Shown here: positions 9,907 through 18,468 of the stretch, in pieces
How positions within the stretch are numbered: the first letter of the stretch is position 1
Layout: each line of letters starts with the position of its first letter
Notes under the pieces: generated by a model
What the model was told of the DNA's origin: nothing
Seen by the model: only the letters and a program-made list of their open reading frames with translations
Database searches by the model: none
Assembly (NCBI GenBank): GCA_027624335.1
Contig: JAQBWV010000042.1
Location: forward strand, 1 to 36,129
Reading direction: 5' to 3'
Origin: Planctomycetota bacterium
Lineage (GTDB): Bacteria > Planctomycetota > Planctomycetia > Planctomycetales > Planctomycetaceae
DNA length: 36,129 bases
Made by a program: the position numbers and the translations under genes

Positions 9907-12134
9907 TCGTCGTTGCCCAGGCGAGTTCGGCTGCTGCGTCCGGCGGAGACGGTTCGACCGGAAATCCGTTCAACACCCTGTCCGATGCCGTTGCGGCGGC
10001 GGGCGAAGGCGGAATCATTTTCGTTCGGAACGGATCGTTTACCGAATCTGTCGAGCTGCAGAATGGCCAACGTCTTCTCGCTGATGGTTTCCTCGACACG
10101 ACTCCGCACCTGCTGAACACACAGAATGGAGTCATCGCGCTCCCTGACCAGCAGACGCGAGCTGACGTCGTCATGCCGACGATCACCTCAAACGACCCAC
10201 TGGCAACGATCAAGCTGTGCCCGAGCGGTAGCTTTATCGACAACGTTGAAATCACTGGCTTTGAGATTTCAAACACGGTTGGCAGCGGCATCGTCGGATT
10301 TCTCAACGAAGGTCTTGTCATCCGAGACAACGTCGTGACAGGAAACGGCGGATTTGGTATCGCGCTGCTGAACGCTTCTGGAGATACCGTTAACTCGCCC
10401 ACGGCACCGGTTTCAACTTTCAGAATTCAGAACAACACACTCACTCAGAACAATCAGGGTGGGCTGCTGATCGCTGATGTTGACCTCGCCACGTTTGACC
10501 TCACTCCCGCTGGCGTCGATATCAGCGCGAAAGGCGTTTCGCTCGCCGACCGAGGAGACCTGAACGTTCAGGTTTCCGGAAACACGATCAGCGACAACGC
10601 CACTACTGACACGCTTTCGTTCCTCGGTGAAGCTCTTTCCGATGCGACGTTGCGAGACGACCGGTTCGGCGTCCAGGTGGTCTCGCTGACTGGTTCGCAA
10701 ATTACGGCCAACTTCGAATCCAACACGCTTGAACGAAACGGAACGGCGGCAGCGCTGGGTCGCTTCAGTTCCGCAGGAGGATTGTCAGTACTGGCTGGCG
10801 GAACATCCATCGTCAACGCGACCGTTACTGAGTCCACATTCAACCGCAACGCTGGCTCCGACATCCAGGCAATCACCGGTGATGGCCCGGTCACGCAGGA
10901 CTCGGCACAGGTCGTTCTGAATGTGAATCGCAGCCTGCTGCAGAACGCCCAGCTTTCAGAAACGGATGATGGCGTTCGAGCCGCCGGAGTCTGGTTGAAC
11001 TCGACCGCCGGAACAATCGTCGCCAACATCGACAGCACGGTCATTCTGGGAGACAGCACCGTATTGAATAGCACGTTCGACCGGATGGAAGCTTTGTATG
11101 CGACAGCGCAGGGCACCGGGCAGATCACCACGACCGTGCAAGGCACAGACATCAACGCACTGGGTCGCTCTGGAAACGAATTCGTCGGCTGGCATGTCGG
11201 TGCGGGTTCCAGTGTTCTCGATACTGGAAGTTCCAGCATGACGATCATCGGTTCATTGATCGATGCCCAGTGTGTTCTGAAATTCCATTCTGGCATTTTT
11301 GGCGACCCCGCAGCGTCGTCACTGACTGCGTCAATCCAGGATTCGGAATTGATCGCTCGACTGCCGACGACGTCGCCAGTACACGGAATTCTCGCGGAGG
11401 CGCTGGGTGGTTCGGACCTGAGCCTGTCGATCCTTGATACCGAATACCGCTTTGAAGGAATCGTTGACGGAACAACGCCGGCGCGAAACTGGCTTAGCGG
11501 GACGGCCGGTGATACGGCCAACCTGACGCTGCGGATTGAGAACGGCCAGGCGATAAACGCGATGACCGGCTTCACGAACTTTATTGACCTGTCAGCCGAG
11601 AACTCCGGCACGATCTCTGCGACGATGCTGGATTCAACCATCGGCGAAACGACCGGCCAGGGTATCAACATCGGAGCACTTGACAGTTCGCGAGTCACCT
11701 TGACCGTGGAACGGTCGACGCTGTCGAACAGCGGTGCCGGTTTGATCAACGTGCTGGCCAACGGACAGGCCGTCGTGTCGAGCACGCTGACATCCAACAC
11801 TCTGACCAACCCAATCAGCCAGGCAATCACAATGCAAGCGGTCGCCTCGTTATCGACAGACAACGCTCGCGTCGGGGCCACGTTATCCTTGAATCAATTT
11901 CTGACGCCCTCGGGAGGCCTGCAGGCTACCAGCGACGCCGACGACGGTACTGCAGAATTCCGCCTCAACATGACGGACAACACTTCAACCGGTCAGTTCC
12001 TGCTCGAACAACTTCAGTCAGCACCAGGAGTGTCGGCATTCGCTCTGTTTGACGGAGGCGGCAACTCGCCCGCTGCGACCACAACGGGAACAGTCACCAA
12101 CTCGCCCACGCTACTCGATATCGCATTTCCTTAG
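9903..12134 (+). CDS. Right-handed beta-helix passenger, C-terminal part of the split inverse autotransporter
   Basis: Frame 3 is open through this whole stretch (743 codons) but has no ATG until 10173, so as it stands only a shortened product from 10173 (653 aa) could be made. The first residues, LIVVAQASSAAASGGDG followed by STGNPFNTLSDAVAAA, are the classic entry to a pectin-lyase-like parallel beta-helix. Many rungs follow with N-T/N-x-hydrophobic patterns, such as NTLTQNNQGGLLIADV, NTISDNA, NTLERNGT and STLSNSGAG. The composition is rich in T, S, N, G and A with almost no Cys, as expected for an exposed adhesin or polysaccharide-binding stalk. There is no signal peptide or membrane anchor of its own, which fits a passenger whose barrel lies upstream. 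Adding one T near 9904 fuses it to the barrel into a single 1152-aa protein. Confidence 0.7.
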   Translation, partial: LIVVAQASSAAASGGDGSTGNPFNTLSDAVAAAGEGGIIFVRNGSFTESVELQNGQRLLADGFLDTTPHLLNTQNGVIALPDQQTRADVVMPTITSNDPLATIKLCPSGSFIDNVEITGFEISNTVGSGIVGFLNEGLVIRDNVVTGNGGFGIALLNASGDTVNSPTAPVSTFRIQNNTLTQNNQGGLLIADVDLATFDLTPAGVDISAKGVSLADRGDLNVQVSGNTISDNATTDTLSFLGEALSDATLRDDRFGVQVVSLTGSQITANFESNTLERNGTAAALGRFSSAGGLSVLAGGTSIVNATVTESTFNRNAGSDIQAITGDGPVTQDSAQVVLNVNRSLLQNAQLSETDDGVRAAGVWLNSTAGTIVANIDSTVILGDSTVLNSTFDRMEALYATAQGTGQITTTVQGTDINALGRSGNEFVGWHVGAGSSVLDTGSSSMTIIGSLIDAQCVLKFHSGIFGDPAASSLTASIQDSELIARLPTTSPVHGILAEALGGSDLSLSILDTEYRFEGIVDGTTPARNWLSGTAGDTANLTLRIENGQAINAMTGFTNFIDLSAENSGTISATMLDSTIGETTGQGINIGALDSSRVTLTVERSTLSNSGAGLINVLANGQAVVSSTLTSNTLTNPISQAITMQAVASLSTDNARVGATLSLNQFLTPSGGLQATSDADDGTAEFRLNMTDNTSTGQFLLEQLQSAPGVSAFALFDGGGNSPAATTTGTVTNSPTLLDIAFP

Positions 12135-12167
12135 TTCCTACCGACAAGTGGGAACCGGCACTGCGGA
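12134..12167. repeat. Degraded copy of the REP-like palindrome
   Basis: Directly after the passenger stop codon, GTTCCTACCGAC (12134-12145) faces GTGGGAACCGGC (12148-12159), followed by ACTGCGGAA. The second arm and tail match 4320-4340 of the perfect palindrome with only a few changes. It can form an imperfect hairpin and could act as the 3' end of the autotransporter transcript. Confidence 0.5.
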
Positions 12168-12348
12168 AATTCGGGAGCTTGTTTCTGCTCAGCTCCATGG
12201 TGCCTGACAACGTGCGGCACGCACGCCTGAAAATCGAAAGGCATAGCTTTCCGCAGGGCCGTCCCCAAAACTAGACTTCACGTGCGTTGCCGATTACTGG
12301 CAGTAACAGCGTGGAATTCAGATGGACTCTCTTGAGGAGACGCGTGTC

Positions 12349-12564
12349 ATGGCCGTCGACGACGAATACGACCAGATTGCCGAATGGCTGAAGAACGAGA
12401 AAGGGCATTCCTCTCTGGAAACGGAGAAGATCATCCTGCGCCTGCGACACTATGAAAAGAACGCACAACTGAATTCAGTGATGGATTCGATCGGTTCCGG
12501 ATCTCTCGATCTCTTCGCGATTATCAACGAAGCTCTGGCGGACGACGGCGACGCCGGGAAATGA
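12349..12564 (+). CDS. Small acidic conserved-type protein, 71 aa, unknown function
   Basis: The protein begins MAVDDEYDQIAEWLKNEKGH and is predicted mostly helical and acidic, with no signal peptide and no membrane segment. The C-terminal SIGSGSLDLFAIINEAL looks like a short conserved helix-turn-helix-like element, but I assign no function. I choose the ATG at 12349 because GAGGAG (12334-12339) stands nine bases ahead; the ATG at 12322 would add nine residues and lacks such a site. It lies between the autotransporter and the HNH gene, convergent with the latter. I think it is a real gene because of its strong ribosome site and its codon use. Confidence 0.65.
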   Translation: MAVDDEYDQIAEWLKNEKGHSSLETEKIILRLRHYEKNAQLNSVMDSIGSGSLDLFAIINEALADDGDAGK

Positions 12565-12687
12565 AACAGCAGAGTCCAGCCCGTCCTGAAACCGTGATGG
12601 CGAAATCTGAATCAATCGAAAACAGCCAGCCGGGCAGCATGTCCGACTGGCTGATTCCGTTGACGAAACTTCGATCAATGTGACGAT

Positions 12688-13284
12688 TCAGGATTCGAGT
12701 TCGACGTTCCAGTAAACCTCGCTGACGAACTTTGACCAGCTGTCAATTCGGATTCCGATCGAAGCGTAAAACGGTTTCCACCTGGGTTGTGCAGGAGACT
12801 CCTTCAAAGGCATGTGAGCCTGTGAAGGAGTTCTGTTTGCTTTGCGGGAGTTACAGTCCACGCAAGCCACAACGCAGTTTTCCCACGTAGTCTCGCCGCC
12901 ATGCGATCGCGGCGTCACGTGATCGATCGTCAGCTCTTCGCTGCCCGGACGTGTCAAGCAATACTGACACGTGAACTTGTCGCGCTTAAACAGGTTCCGA
13001 CGGCTGAAGGCGACGGATCGGTTCGGAACCCGATCGTACTTCGTTAACGTGATGACTTCTGGAACCCTCAGCCGCAGACTGGTCGTCTGAATAAACGGTT
13101 CGTCGTCGTTGGGTTTCAGCGTGGACCAGTCAGACCAGGTGTAGATCTGGTAATCGTTCGGGTCGACAACCCGAGCGTTTCCATTCCACAGTTTGACCAG
13201 CGTGCGCGACACGGTTGCGATACCGACTGGTTGCCAGTTTCGGTTCAAAACCAGTGTCGGGCGATCGAGTAGATCAACCGTCAT
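12688..13284 (-). CDS. HNH endonuclease
   Basis: A 198-aa protein with a C-terminal HNH nuclease domain. C106 and C109 in FTCQYC plus C141 and C144 in ACVDCN form the structural zinc site. D121-H122 in TIDHVTPRSHGG is the catalytic pair, N136 follows, and N145 closes the motif. The N-terminal region (LVLNRNWQPVGIATVSRTLV) is the extension typical of a widespread single-domain HNH family in planctomycetes, cyanobacteria and actinobacteria. These are often solitary, not part of a restriction system or homing intron, and no methylase lies nearby. AGGAG seven bases upstream firmly supports the ATG at 13284. Cellular role unknown; it would nick or cut DNA. Confidence 0.92.
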   Translation of the reverse strand: MTVDLLDRPTLVLNRNWQPVGIATVSRTLVKLWNGNARVVDPNDYQIYTWSDWSTLKPNDDEPFIQTTSLRLRVPEVITLTKYDRVPNRSVAFSRRNLFKRDKFTCQYCLTRPGSEELTIDHVTPRSHGGETTWENCVVACVDCNSRKANRTPSQAHMPLKESPAQPRWKPFYASIGIRIDSWSKFVSEVYWNVELES

Positions 13285-13944
13285 CCGGAATCTCCTGAGT
13301 TACGGTGCGTCTATGGCAGTCCGTAGCTGTGACAATCTCTCAACGGAAAACTCTCAGTCTTGAAAGATCGCGAGCTGAAACGATAGCCGCCGCAATCGGT
13401 TTTGTGGAGAGATGCTGGCAACTGGTCTCCCGCGGAAATCTGAAAACCGAACTGGCAGGGCAGAGTGATTCGGGACTCGCTGCGTCTTTCTGTTTCCAGA
13501 AAACTGTTTTTTCTGCGAGGCCGACATGAGTCAATCTGTCGCTGTATCGTAGTTTTTTCCGGGATTCGATATCCCCAGCGCTCACTGCCTGTTGAGCAAC
13601 AGCGGAGCTGACGTGTGGAGTTTGTCGCTGCAGCACTGTCAAGAAACACGCTGCGCAGCCGACCGATAGTCGGCCACCAATTTGTCTGGCGAGACACAGC
13701 ATGTCTCAGGCTGGTTCAGATCACCTCAACATCGCAGCGAATTTCAAGTCAGAAGTGCAGGCGAGTTTCGCCGTTCGAACCGTTGCAATCCGCATAATCT
13801 ATCGTCCGACCCTTCAATCGGAAAAAGTTCGTCAGGCCGCATAACCGATACCATCAGATATCCGCGGTACTGTCGGCGTGTCGAAGCTGTCGCGCTGTTG
13901 TGACCGCACTTCCCGTCCGACGAGCTGGCCTCAGGAATCCAGAT
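13285..13944. other. Gene-free stretch upstream of the beta-barrel gene
   Basis: About 660 bases lie between the divergent HNH and beta-barrel genes. Several short open frames cross it, but none has a ribosome site, a recognisable motif or typical codon use. It presumably holds promoters for both neighbours; I cannot point to a convincing pair of hexamers. Confidence 0.5.
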
Positions 13945-15261
13945 ATGACTGGCCGTTTCGTTTACTACTACTCTGCTGTACTTCTCCTTGCCGGGGCAAT
14001 TTCCGCGCAGGCTCAAGGACCGCAGCAATGGACCGGTCCAACCATGCCCTCGTATGAGGTGCAGATTCCGGCGTGGTATTCTCAAGGAGGCTCGCAGGCG
14101 CCAACGAACGGTTGGCAACCCCGGACTCCGCCGTACCAGGCAGGTCCTGCGAACCGCTCATGGGATAACCTCAGCGGTGATCGTGGCTGGATGTACGAGA
14201 ACAGCCCGCTCGACGACTTCTTTGCAGCCGTGGCCAGTGATTCGTACTTCCGCCTTGAGTACCTGAATTACAACTTCGACGGCCCAGGCAACACGTTGCT
14301 GGGAGCTCCAGTCCTCTCGCAGATTGATCCAACGACGCCGTTTCCGGTAACGGACACTGGCGGAAATTCAATTGGCGAAGCGCGAGTCGCCACGACATCT
14401 CCGATTCGTTATTCCGACGGTCAGGCGATTCGAGCCACTTTGGGAATCCCGCTGATTGGCGGAACACTTGAAGGAAACATCTTTTTCTTCAGTCAGGTCA
14501 GTAACGGATTCATTATTGATGAACTCGGCGCACCAACGACCGGTAATCCGCTGGACCTTCCTCAGTTCGTTGCAACGAGCACTCGAACGAACGGCCAAAT
14601 TGGCAACAACCTGTTGCTGTATGACGACTCGTACTCAGCGACAATGTCGGCTGAGCTCTGGGGTTCGGAAGGCAACTTCATTTTCGATGCGTACCTTCCT
14701 GATCCCATGCTTCAACTGCATCCCATCGTGGGATTCCGGTATCTCAACCTGACGGAAGAACTTGGCCAGATCGGCGTCTTCGATCAGCAGGACAACCTGG
14801 TTACTCCACTCACGAGTCGCATAAACTCTGAATCACGAAACCAGCTCTATACACCGCAGATTGGGCTGCGAGTGGAACTCAAGAATCGCTGGTTGACGCT
14901 GGGCTTCGAGCCGAAACTGGGGGTGGGAGCCAATTCATACAGCGACACGGTGACAACACAGTCACTCAGTAGTGACGGCGATCCGTTCACCAGTTCGACT
15001 GTGTCCGGATCGAGGTTCACCGCCGTCGGAGAACTGAATCTCTACGCCAGACTGCACATTCGCCAGAACATCGCGCTAAGCATTGGGTATTCAAACACCT
15101 GGTTGTATAACGTGACGCGAGCTCATTCGAGCATCTTCTACGATGACATCCCAGGCGTCGACGCCAACGGGCAACCGTTCGATCCAGCGATCGTGGCCGG
15201 TCCGAGTTTTGAAAACTTCAAATTCGGTGGACTGACGACATCGATTGAAATCCGGTTCTAA
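13945..15261 (+). CDS. Outer-membrane beta-barrel protein (BBP7-like, planctomycete type)
   Basis: A 438-aa secreted protein with a signal peptide (MTGRFVYYYSAVLLLAGAIS, cleavage near AQAQG), a Pro/Gln/Gly-rich linker to about residue 75, and then a barrel. The entry SDSYFRLEYLNYNFDGPGNT resembles the start of the planctomycete BBP7 porin-like family (R.EYL.W/Y..G..). Alternating strands such as RATLGIPLIG, EGNIFFFSQVSNGF, PIVGFRYLNLTEEL and LRVELKNRWLTLGFEPKLG follow. The last residues (GLTTSIEIRF) end in Phe, as outer-membrane barrels usually do. The start at 13945 puts the signal peptide first and has a weak AGGA upstream. A strong terminator follows. The transported molecule, if any, is unknown. 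Confidence 0.75.
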   Translation: MTGRFVYYYSAVLLLAGAISAQAQGPQQWTGPTMPSYEVQIPAWYSQGGSQAPTNGWQPRTPPYQAGPANRSWDNLSGDRGWMYENSPLDDFFAAVASDSYFRLEYLNYNFDGPGNTLLGAPVLSQIDPTTPFPVTDTGGNSIGEARVATTSPIRYSDGQAIRATLGIPLIGGTLEGNIFFFSQVSNGFIIDELGAPTTGNPLDLPQFVATSTRTNGQIGNNLLLYDDSYSATMSAELWGSEGNFIFDAYLPDPMLQLHPIVGFRYLNLTEELGQIGVFDQQDNLVTPLTSRINSESRNQLYTPQIGLRVELKNRWLTLGFEPKLGVGANSYSDTVTTQSLSSDGDPFTSSTVSGSRFTAVGELNLYARLHIRQNIALSIGYSNTWLYNVTRAHSSIFYDDIPGVDANGQPFDPAIVAGPSFENFKFGGLTTSIEIRF

Positions 15262-15286
15262 ACGGCTGACAGAAAACAGAAACGAT

Positions 15287-15318
15287 AAGCCGCCACGCAA
15301 TTGCCAGGCGGCTTTTTT
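15287..15318 (+). terminator. Rho-independent terminator after the BBP7-like gene
   Basis: AAGCCGCC (15287-15294) pairs with GGCGGCTT (15307-15314) around a 12-base loop, and the T-run covers 15313-15318. It lies 26 bases after the stop codon. This is the clearest intrinsic terminator in the window and separates this gene from hemB. Confidence 0.88.
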
Positions 15319-15461
15319 GTTTTCGCCAATGGATTGCTTCGTGCGGCACTGCCCCGCAGAATTCCGCCGTTGGTCTCAAGACGCAAAACGATATGGAACT
15401 TGTGAAGAGCCTCGATTGGTCGTTTGCGGGCTCATGTTTGATTTTAAGGAGCAGGACTTCG

Positions 15462-16487
15462 ATGTCGACATTCGACCTCGCAGCTGGCGGTGACCCGGAT
15501 CTCATTTCGCGACCGCGCCGCAATCGACAGTCACCGGCGATTCGATCCATGTGTCGCGAAACACGCCTCGGAGTTGGGCAGCTCATCTACCCGATGTTCC
15601 TGCACGCCGAAGGTGACGACGTGCCGATTGCCTCAATGCCCGGCCAGACACGGTGGTCGCTTGAGGGCCTGGTCGCTGAAGTCAAACGCGTCTATGAACT
15701 CGGAATCGATAAAGTTGTCGTGTTTCCCAAGGTGGATGAGGCCCTCAAAACTCGCACGGGCGAAGAGGCATTCAACATTGACGGCTTGATCCCGCAGGCG
15801 ATCCGAAGAATCAAGGACGCGTCGCCGGACACTTGCGTCATTACGGATATCGCTCTTGATCCGTACAACAGCGACGGCCATGACGGAATCGTTGCTGACT
15901 CGGGTGAAATCCTTAACGACGAAACTGTGGGGGTGCTGTGTGAACAGGCACTTGCTCACGCTCGTGCCGGAGCTGACATTGTCGCCCCGAGCGACATGAT
16001 GGATGGTCGAGTTGGAAGTATTCGAGCGGTCCTGGATCAGGAAGGTTTCTCACAGACGTTGATCATGGCTTACACCGCCAAGTACGCATCAGCGTACTAC
16101 GGACCATTTCGCGGCGCGCTGGATTCCGCTCCGAGTGTGTCCAGCGGTCGGCCGATCCCGAAAGACAAGTCGACTTATCAGATGGACCCGGCCAACGTCC
16201 GTGAAGCGCTGCGGGAACTCGAGCTGGACGAAGGCGAAGGCGCGGACATCGTTATGGTTAAACCTGCCGGGCCGTACCTCGACGTCATCCGGGCATTACG
16301 GGAAGCGACCAACCTGCCCGTTGCTGCGTACCAGGTCAGCGGTGAATACCTGATGATCAAGTCTGCCGCAGATGCTGGCTGGCTCGACGAAAAACGCGTC
16401 GTCCTGGAATCTCTGCTGGGCATCCGCCGCGCCGGAGCCGACGTGATCCTGACGTATTTCGCACCACAGGTCGCCGAGTGGCTGTAG
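15462..16487 (+). CDS. hemB: Porphobilinogen synthase (delta-aminolevulinic acid dehydratase)
   Basis: HemB joins two molecules of 5-aminolevulinate into porphobilinogen, the second common step of heme and tetrapyrrole synthesis, in the cytoplasm. The 341-aa protein carries both Schiff-base lysines, K207 in AYTAKYASAYYGPFR and K267 in IVMVKPAGPYLD. The metal-site loop reads ITDIALDPYNSDGHDG with Asp/Ala in place of the Cys triad, so this is a magnesium-type rather than zinc-type enzyme. I start at the ATG at 15462 because AAGGAG (15446-15451) lies ten bases upstream; longer frames from 15393 would add a non-conserved stretch. It faces the convergent aroDE gene with only 23 bases between the stops. 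Confidence 0.97.
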   Translation: MSTFDLAAGGDPDLISRPRRNRQSPAIRSMCRETRLGVGQLIYPMFLHAEGDDVPIASMPGQTRWSLEGLVAEVKRVYELGIDKVVVFPKVDEALKTRTGEEAFNIDGLIPQAIRRIKDASPDTCVITDIALDPYNSDGHDGIVADSGEILNDETVGVLCEQALAHARAGADIVAPSDMMDGRVGSIRAVLDQEGFSQTLIMAYTAKYASAYYGPFRGALDSAPSVSSGRPIPKDKSTYQMDPANVREALRELELDEGEGADIVMVKPAGPYLDVIRALREATNLPVAAYQVSGEYLMIKSAADAGWLDEKRVVLESLLGIRRAGADVILTYFAPQVAEWL

Positions 16488-16510
16488 AGAACTGGGAATT
16501 CGTCTCTGGC

Positions 16511-18007
16511 CTACGGTAGGTCGCCCAGCGGTGAAATCGCGCGGCGGACGGTCATTCGCATTTGATCCAGAGAGGCTGGCTGTCCGGTAAACATCTTGAA
16601 CTGCTCAGCCGCCTGCCGCACAAACATCTCGATACCCGATACCGTCGGGCAGCCTTTTTGCCTGGCATTCCTGATCAGCAGAGTCGTCTCAGGATTGTAT
16701 ACGGTGTCGAAGACAAGCATGTCTTCGGTGAGCCAGTGCGATTCGTAGGGGGTGTCATCGACGTTCGGGTGCAAACCGACGGGAGTGCAGTTAATGAGAA
16801 TGTCGGGCTCGCCGGCACCTCGGTTTTCCCAACTGCATTGCTGACACCCGATTTCGTCAGCCATCGCAATAGCCCGCTTGTGCGTCCGTCCGGCAATCGT
16901 GACCACTGCTCCTGATCGAACCATGGCCAGAGCGACGGCTCTTGCCGCGCCGCCCGCACCAAGCAGCATGACTTTCTTTCCCATCAACCGCGCGACGTCG
17001 GGGTGCTCTCTGTCGATTCCCAGCAGAACCGAATCCAGAGCCGCGTCGTAATCCGTGTTGTCCGATTGCCACTCGTCCATTTCGTTTCGGATAAGAGTGT
17101 TCGCAGCACCGATCGCTCGAACAGACTCTGACGAATAATGTGAGTAATCAGCGGCCGCCTGCTTATGTGGAATCGTAACGCTGAAGCCCTGCATGCCGAG
17201 GCCGTTCAATTCATCGAGCGACTTCGCCAGCGTGTCCTGGGGAATTCGCAGCGGCACATACACAGCATCGATACCTGCAGCCTGAAACGCAAAGTTGTGA
17301 ACCAGAGGGCTCATGCTATGTGCGACGGGATCACCGATGACGCCGAAGATTTGTGTCTTCTCTGTAATCGATTCGTACCGGTAGATATCACGCATTTCTT
17401 CGAAAGCGAGTTGTCCAGGCGCCAATTCGCGATCTCGGCTGAACGTGGCATATGTCAGTGGAGAACCAAATCGACCGCACAGAATTCGGCTGAACAGACC
17501 AATCTCTCCCATACCAAAAGCGACAGTCGGGACGTCAGACGTTTTCGAAATCTGCAACATTCTGGCAGCATCACCAGGCGAGTTGGCCAATGTCACGATC
17601 TTGACGATGTCCGGATCGAGCTTGCACATCCTCGCGTGGATTTGCTCGATGTCTCGCGGCGTTTCGTCGAAATTGTGATAACTGACGATTCGCTTCGTAT
17701 TACCGTACCGAGGGATTGATTTGGCGATATCTTCTTCAAGATCGACGTAATCAACTCCAGCGACGATCGCAGAGCGGAGAATGGTCAGACGCTGCTCTTC
17801 ACTGCCGCGCCAGCGCCCACCGTCGTCTCGACGCCGACAGGTGATGATCACGGGAGTCGGACGGTTGTCGATCAACCGTCTCAGGTCCGGCAGTTGCGAC
17901 AGCCAGTCCAGACGCAGTTCAACCAGCTCAGCACCGCGCTCGGCAAGCGCGCGATGCTCAAGAACAATCATCTTATGCCGAGTGCGACCGAGGCTGACAC
18001 AAATCAT
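16511..18007 (-). CDS. aroDE: Bifunctional 3-dehydroquinate dehydratase (type I) / shikimate dehydrogenase
   Basis: A 498-aa fusion that would carry out two successive steps of the shikimate pathway: 3-dehydroquinate to 3-dehydroshikimate, then NADPH-dependent reduction to shikimate. The first domain (about 1-215) has ELVELRLDWL (E30, R32), H111 in SYHNF and Schiff-base K136 in DIVKIVTLAN. The second (about 219-498) has IGDPVAHSMSPLVHN, catalytic K282 in VTIPHKQA, N303 in AANTL, D319 in DNTDYDA and the nucleotide-binding GAGGAARAV near 350. Such fusions are known in plants, chlamydiae and planctomycetes. It lies 41 bases behind a small membrane-protein gene and is probably co-transcribed with it. 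Confidence 0.95.
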   Translation of the reverse strand: MICVSLGRTRHKMIVLEHRALAERGAELVELRLDWLSQLPDLRRLIDNRPTPVIITCRRRDDGGRWRGSEEQRLTILRSAIVAGVDYVDLEEDIAKSIPRYGNTKRIVSYHNFDETPRDIEQIHARMCKLDPDIVKIVTLANSPGDAARMLQISKTSDVPTVAFGMGEIGLFSRILCGRFGSPLTYATFSRDRELAPGQLAFEEMRDIYRYESITEKTQIFGVIGDPVAHSMSPLVHNFAFQAAGIDAVYVPLRIPQDTLAKSLDELNGLGMQGFSVTIPHKQAAADYSHYSSESVRAIGAANTLIRNEMDEWQSDNTDYDAALDSVLLGIDREHPDVARLMGKKVMLLGAGGAARAVALAMVRSGAVVTIAGRTHKRAIAMADEIGCQQCSWENRGAGEPDILINCTPVGLHPNVDDTPYESHWLTEDMLVFDTVYNPETTLLIRNARQKGCPTVSGIEMFVRQAAEQFKMFTGQPASLDQMRMTVRRAISPLGDLP

Positions 18008-18048
18008 GGCTGCCGTTCAGTACCGAGTCCGAAACAGATTCCCAGGAT

Positions 18049-18468
18049 TCAGTGAGCTGCCGCGTGACCGTGGTCAGGAGATTCTTCCTCGTCCTTGAAG
18101 CAGACGAGTGACCCGCAGGCACCGCTCAACTGGACCGAGCCGCACAGGAACATGATCGAAAACAACGAGGTCACGTAGACCGTCTTGCCGACGAAGTTGC
18201 TCAAACTCAGTCCGAACACGCTGTGCACGCCGTCCGCCGGAGGAGCAATCAATCCCCAGATCAGAATCATCGTCAGGCCGATCAGGAAAAGCCCCGTCCA
18301 CCCGCCTTTAACCAACACCGCTCGATATTTTACCCAGTTGACGGCCAGCAGCCAGAATGCCACCCAGGCGAGCAACGGCGTCCAGGGAAGAACAAGCACG
18401 AAGATGTCTCGCCCGACCTGCCAGAGGGCGACGATGAGATTGAGCAGGCTGTCGAGTAGCTGATACAT
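18049..18468 (-). CDS. Small membrane protein with His/Asp-rich tail, unknown function
   Basis: A 139-aa protein with three to four hydrophobic segments (about residues 22-44, 56-76 and 93-113) and a polar C terminus ending DEEESPDHGHAAAH. Two cysteines (SGACGSLVCF, near 117-123) precede the acidic, His-containing tail, which could bind metal, but this is only a guess. I do not recognise a family. An AGGA sits about eleven bases before the ATG at 18468. It stands 41 bases upstream of aroDE on the same strand, so the two may share a transcript; no functional link is evident. Confidence 0.7.
   Translation of the reverse strand: MYQLLDSLLNLIVALWQVGRDIFVLVLPWTPLLAWVAFWLLAVNWVKYRAVLVKGGWTGLFLIGLTMILIWGLIAPPADGVHSVFGLSLSNFVGKTVYVTSLFSIMFLCGSVQLSGACGSLVCFKDEEESPDHGHAAAH

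Noticed and set aside
9860..9910. Programmed -1 ribosomal frameshift joining barrel and passenger
   Set aside because: No X-XXY-YYZ slippery heptamer in the zero frame before the stop and no obvious downstream stem; a one-base T loss is simpler.
10568..11881. 437-codon open frame on the minus strand opposite the beta-helix passenger
   Set aside because: It is a mirror of the repetitive passenger frame (low stop density from T/S/N/G codons); no ribosome site and no family resemblance.
12688..13284. HNH endonuclease as part of a restriction or homing system
   Set aside because: No methyltransferase, specificity subunit, intron or intein signs nearby; the family is usually solitary.
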